Positions 61,027 through 64,000 of a DNA stretch of 64,000 bases are shown one piece after another. A model generated the notes under the pieces. It was not told the origin of the DNA. It made no database searches and saw only the letters and a list, made by a program, of their open reading frames with translations. Each line of letters starts with the position of its first letter. The stretch's first letter is position 1. This DNA comes from Mastigias papua (lineage: Eukaryota; Cnidaria; Scyphozoa; Rhizostomeae; Mastigiidae), in the NCBI GenBank assembly GCA_964019165.1, contig OZ025281.1, positions 9,290,388 to 9,354,387 of the forward strand, given 5' to 3'. The translations under genes were made by a program, and so were the position numbers.

Positions 61027-64000
61027 GATATGACTGTGACTGGTCCAGGCAAATGGCTTGCCTGCCTGCTTCTAATACTCACTCACTCACTCACTCACTC
61101 ACTCACTCAGTCACTCAGTCACTCGGTCACTCGGTCACTCGCTCACTCAGTCAGTCTGGCAATAGGTCTACCACTCGGCCAGCCCTACCAGTGGTCTACC
61201 ACTCGGCCAGCCCTACCAGTAGCCTACCACTTGGCTGACCCTACCAGTAGGCCTACCACTGCTCCTGCAACTGTTCTGCCTCCAGTCCTGCCTGCCACTA
61301 AGCCTGCTAGCCTGCTACTTTGCTTGCCAATAGGCCTGCATGCATGCCTGCCGATAAGCCTGCTTGCCTGCTCATACACCTGCAAATAGGCCTACCAGCC
61401 GATATGACTGTGACTTGTACAGGCAAATGGCTTGCCTGCCTGCTTCCAATACTCACTCACTCACTCACTCACTCACTCACTCACTCACTCACTCAGTCAC
61501 TCGGTCACTCGGTCACTCGGTCACTCAGTCAGTCTGGCAATAAGTCTACCACTCGGCCAGCCCTACCAGTGGCCTACCACTCGGCCAACCCTACCAGTAG
61601 CCTACAACTTGGATGGCCTTACCAGTAGGCGTACCACTGCTCCTGCAACTGTTCTGCCTCCAGTCCTGCCTGCCAATAGGCCTGCTAGCCTGCTACTTTG
61701 CCTGCCAATAGGCCTGCCGATAAACCTGCTTGCCTGCTCATACACCTGCAAATAGGCCTACCTGCCGATATGACTGTGACTGGTCCAGGCAAATGGCTTG
61801 CCTGCCAGCTTCCAATACTCACTCACTCACTCACTCACTCACTCACTCACTCAGTGACTCGGTCACTCGGTCACTCGCTCACTCGCTCACTCAGTCAGTC
61901 TGGCAATAGGTCTGCCACTCGGCCAGCCCTAGCATTGGCCTACCACTTGGCCAGCCTTACCAGTAGCCTACCACTTGCCTGGCCCCACCAGTAGGCCTAC
62001 CACCGCTCCTGCAACTGTTCTGAGTACAGTCCTGCCTGCCAATAAGCCTACTAGACTGCTACTTCGCCTGCCAATAGGCCTGCCAGCCTGCCACTTTGCC
62101 TGCCACTATGCCTGCCAATAGGCCTGCCAATAAGCCTGCGTGCCTGCTCATACACCTGCAAATAGGCCTACCTGCCGATATGACTGTGACTGGTCCAGGC
62201 AAATGGCTTGCCTGCCTGCTTCCAATACTCACTCACTCACTCAATCACTCGGTCACTCGGCTGCTCAGTCAATCCGGACATAGATCTACCACTCGGCCAG
62301 CTCTACCAGTACCCTACCACTTGGCTGGCCCTACCAGTAGGCCTACCACCGCTCTTGCAACTGTTCTGCTTCCAGTCCTGCCTGCCAATAGGCCTGCTAG
62401 CCTGCTACTTTGCCTGCCAATAGGCCTGCCTGCATGCCTGCCGATAAGCCTGCTTGCCTGCTCATACACCTGCAAATAGGCCTACCTGCCGATATGATTG
62501 TGACTGGTCCAGGCAAATGGCTTGCCTGCCTGCTTCCAATACTCATTCACTCACTCACTCAGTCACTCGGTCACTCGGTCACTCAGTCAGTCTGGCAATA
62601 GGTCTACCACTCGGCCAGCCCTACCAGTAGCCTACCACTTGGCTGGCCCTACCAGTAGGCCTACCACCGCTCCTGCAACTGTTCTGCCTCCAGTCCTGCC
62701 TGCCAATAAGCCTGCTAGCCTGCTACTTTGCTTGCCAATAGGCCTGCCTGCCTGCCTGCCGATAAGCCTGCTTGCCTGCTCATACACCTGCAAATAGGCC
62801 TACCAGCCGATCTGACTGTGACTTGTCCAGGCAAATGGGTTGCCTGCCTGCTTCCAATACTCACTCACTCACTCACTCACTCACTCACTCACTCACTCAG
62901 TCACTCGGTCACTCGGTCACTCGGTCACTTAGTCAGTCTGGCAATAAGTCTACCACTCGGCCAGCCCTACAAGTGGCCTACCACTCGGCCAGCCCTACCA
63001 GTAGCCTACCACTTGTCTAGGCCTACCAGTAGGCGTATCACCGCTCCTGCAACTGTTCTGCCTCCAGTCCTGCCTGCCAATAGGCCTGCTAGCCTGCTAC
63101 TTTGCCTGCCAATAAGCCTGCCGATAAGCCTGCTTGCCTGCTCATACACCTGCGAATAGGCCTACCTGCCGATATGACTGTGACTGGTCCAGGCAAATGG
63201 CTTGCCTGCCTGCTTCCAATACTCACTCACTCACTCACTCACTCACTCACTCAGTCACTCGGTCACTCGCTCACTCGCTCACTCGCTCACTCAGTCAGTC
63301 TGGCAATAGGTCTACCACTCGGCCAGCCCTACCAGTGGCCTACCACTTGGCCAGCCCTACCAGTAGCCTACCACTTGGCTGGCCCTACCAGTAGGCGTAC
63401 CACCGCTCCTGCAACTGTTCTGCCTCCATTCCTGCCTGCCAATAGGCCTGCTAGCCTGCTACTTCGCCTGCCAATAGGCCTGCCGATAAGCCTGCTTGCC
63501 TGCTCATACACCTGCAAATAGGCCTACCTGCCGATATGACTGTGACTGGTCCAGGCAAATTGCTTGCCTTCCTACTTCCAATACTCACTCACTCACTCAG
63601 TCAATCGATCACTCGGTCACTCAGTCAGTCTGGCAATGGGTCTACCACTCGGCCAGCCCTACCAGTAGGCAACCACTTGGCTGGCCCTATCAGTAGGCCT
63701 ACCACAACTCCTGCAACTGTTCTGCCTCCAGTCCTGCCTGCCAATAGGCCTGCTAGCCTGCTACTTTGCCTGCCAATAGGCCTGCCGATAAGCCTGCTTG
63801 CCTGCTCATACACCTGCAAATAGGCCTACCTGCCGATATGACTGTGACTGGTCCAGGCAAATGGCTTGCCTGCCTGCTTCCAATACTCACTCACTCACTC
63901 ACTCACTCACTCACTCACTCACTCACTCACTCACTCAGTCACTCGGTCACTCGGTCACTCAGTCACTCAGTCAGTCTGGCAATAAGTCTGCCACTCGGCC
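61027..64000 (+). repeat. Array tail in the window (374, 366, 410, 314, 318, 362, 362, 302 bp, then partial)
   Basis: The first two monomers match 40384 and 40762. The 410-314-318 series at 61767-62808 repeats the series at 22340 and 29529, and the next monomers match 23382, 23760 and 24146 in type. The 61767 monomer begins as the GCCAGCTTCC class and ends as the 22340 class (CTGAGTACAGTCC, AAGCCTACTAGACTG). The array continues past the last base. Confidence 0.82.
63885..63937 (+). repeat. Expanded (CACT)n run, 53 bp
   Basis: About 13 CACT words in the last, incomplete monomer of the window. Confidence 0.88.

Larger units (their letters stand above)
1..64000 (+). repeat. Tandem satellite array filling the window (about 187 monomers, mean 341 bp)
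   Basis: The anchor GATATGACTGTGACTGG, with point variants, recurs 187 times from 365 to 63835, always on the plus strand, at 273-430 bp spacing. The commonest spacings are 314, 302, 318 and 342 bp, followed by 398 and 382. Between anchors the modules keep the same order everywhere, and I saw no stretch longer than about 100 bp that is not repeat. Arrays with this organisation (nested sub-repeats, higher-order blocks, very recent local duplications) are typical of eukaryotic satellite DNA evolving by unequal exchange. I do not recognise the family, and I see no flanking unique DNA that would place it on a chromosome. Confidence 0.97.

Noticed and set aside
1..64000. CRISPR array (direct repeats with spacers)
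   Set aside because: Repeat units are about 341 bp with internal sub-repeats, and the sequence between anchors is itself repeated rather than unique. No cas genes or leader are present.
1..64000. Transposable element or insertion sequence
   Set aside because: No terminal repeats with target-site duplication, no transposase, integrase or reverse transcriptase motifs, no poly(A) tail. All junctions found join one satellite monomer to another.
1..64000. Telomeric repeat, rDNA or tRNA genes
   Set aside because: No run of TTAGGG-, TTTAGGG- or TTAGG-type repeats, no conserved rRNA segments, and no tRNA-like cloverleaf with A and B boxes was seen on either strand.
1..64000. CENP-B box marking a functional centromere
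   Set aside because: No sequence with the essential TTCG-N4-A-N2-CGGG pattern was seen. Centromere function can be neither claimed nor excluded from sequence.

Overview
The whole window is one uninterrupted tandem satellite array. I found no gene, RNA gene, transposon, CRISPR array or unique flanking sequence. The repeat unit (monomer) is marked by a conserved anchor, GATATGACTGTGACTGG and close variants. By hand I located 187 anchors, from position 365 to 63835, with a mean spacing of about 341 bp (range 273-430) and all on the plus strand. Base composition, counted by hand in one monomer, is about C 36%, T 24%, G 21%, A 19%: GC-rich and strongly C-skewed on the given strand. An array this long, with higher-order repeats and CpG-linked variants, points to a eukaryotic nuclear genome (heterochromatic, pericentromeric or subtelomeric satellite). 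I cannot name the organism from sequence alone.

Each monomer has the same modules in the same order: the anchor; a short GCCT run; a tetranucleotide tract (CACT, CGGT, CAGT); one to five copies of a 28-bp sub-repeat built on CTACCACTCGGCCAGCCC; a spacer; and a GCCT-register module with CAATAGGC-like segments that leads to the next anchor. Monomers differ in length through the number of tetranucleotides, the number of 28-bp units, an optional 12-bp module and a rare 25-bp module. Of 186 anchor spacings, 156 are 2 modulo 4, so nearly all length change happens in steps of four bases.

Layout: 1-10567 holds three copies of a nine-monomer block of about 3.03 kb (365, 3389, 7544) joined by a three-monomer linker, inside a 7179-bp larger repeat. 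10254-12361 is a tandem duplication of a 1054-bp trimer. 12362-17438 is less regular, with a 1.6-kb duplication (13.3 and 16.4 kb). 17439-31330 is a near-identical tandem duplication of about 7 kb with a visible chimeric junction at 24146-24459. 31331-58055 is a mosaic in which one 18-monomer block (32297 and 51644) and several 3- to 6-monomer blocks recur out of order. 58056-59739 is an island of diverged monomers. 59740-64000 returns to block types seen earlier and runs off the end of the window.

Many open reading frames of 60-254 codons cross the array, but they are by-products of the repeat: they overlap in several frames, many start only at TTG, stops recur at fixed monomer positions, and monomer length does not hold a frame. 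Coordinates and counts were made by hand and may be off by a few bases in places.
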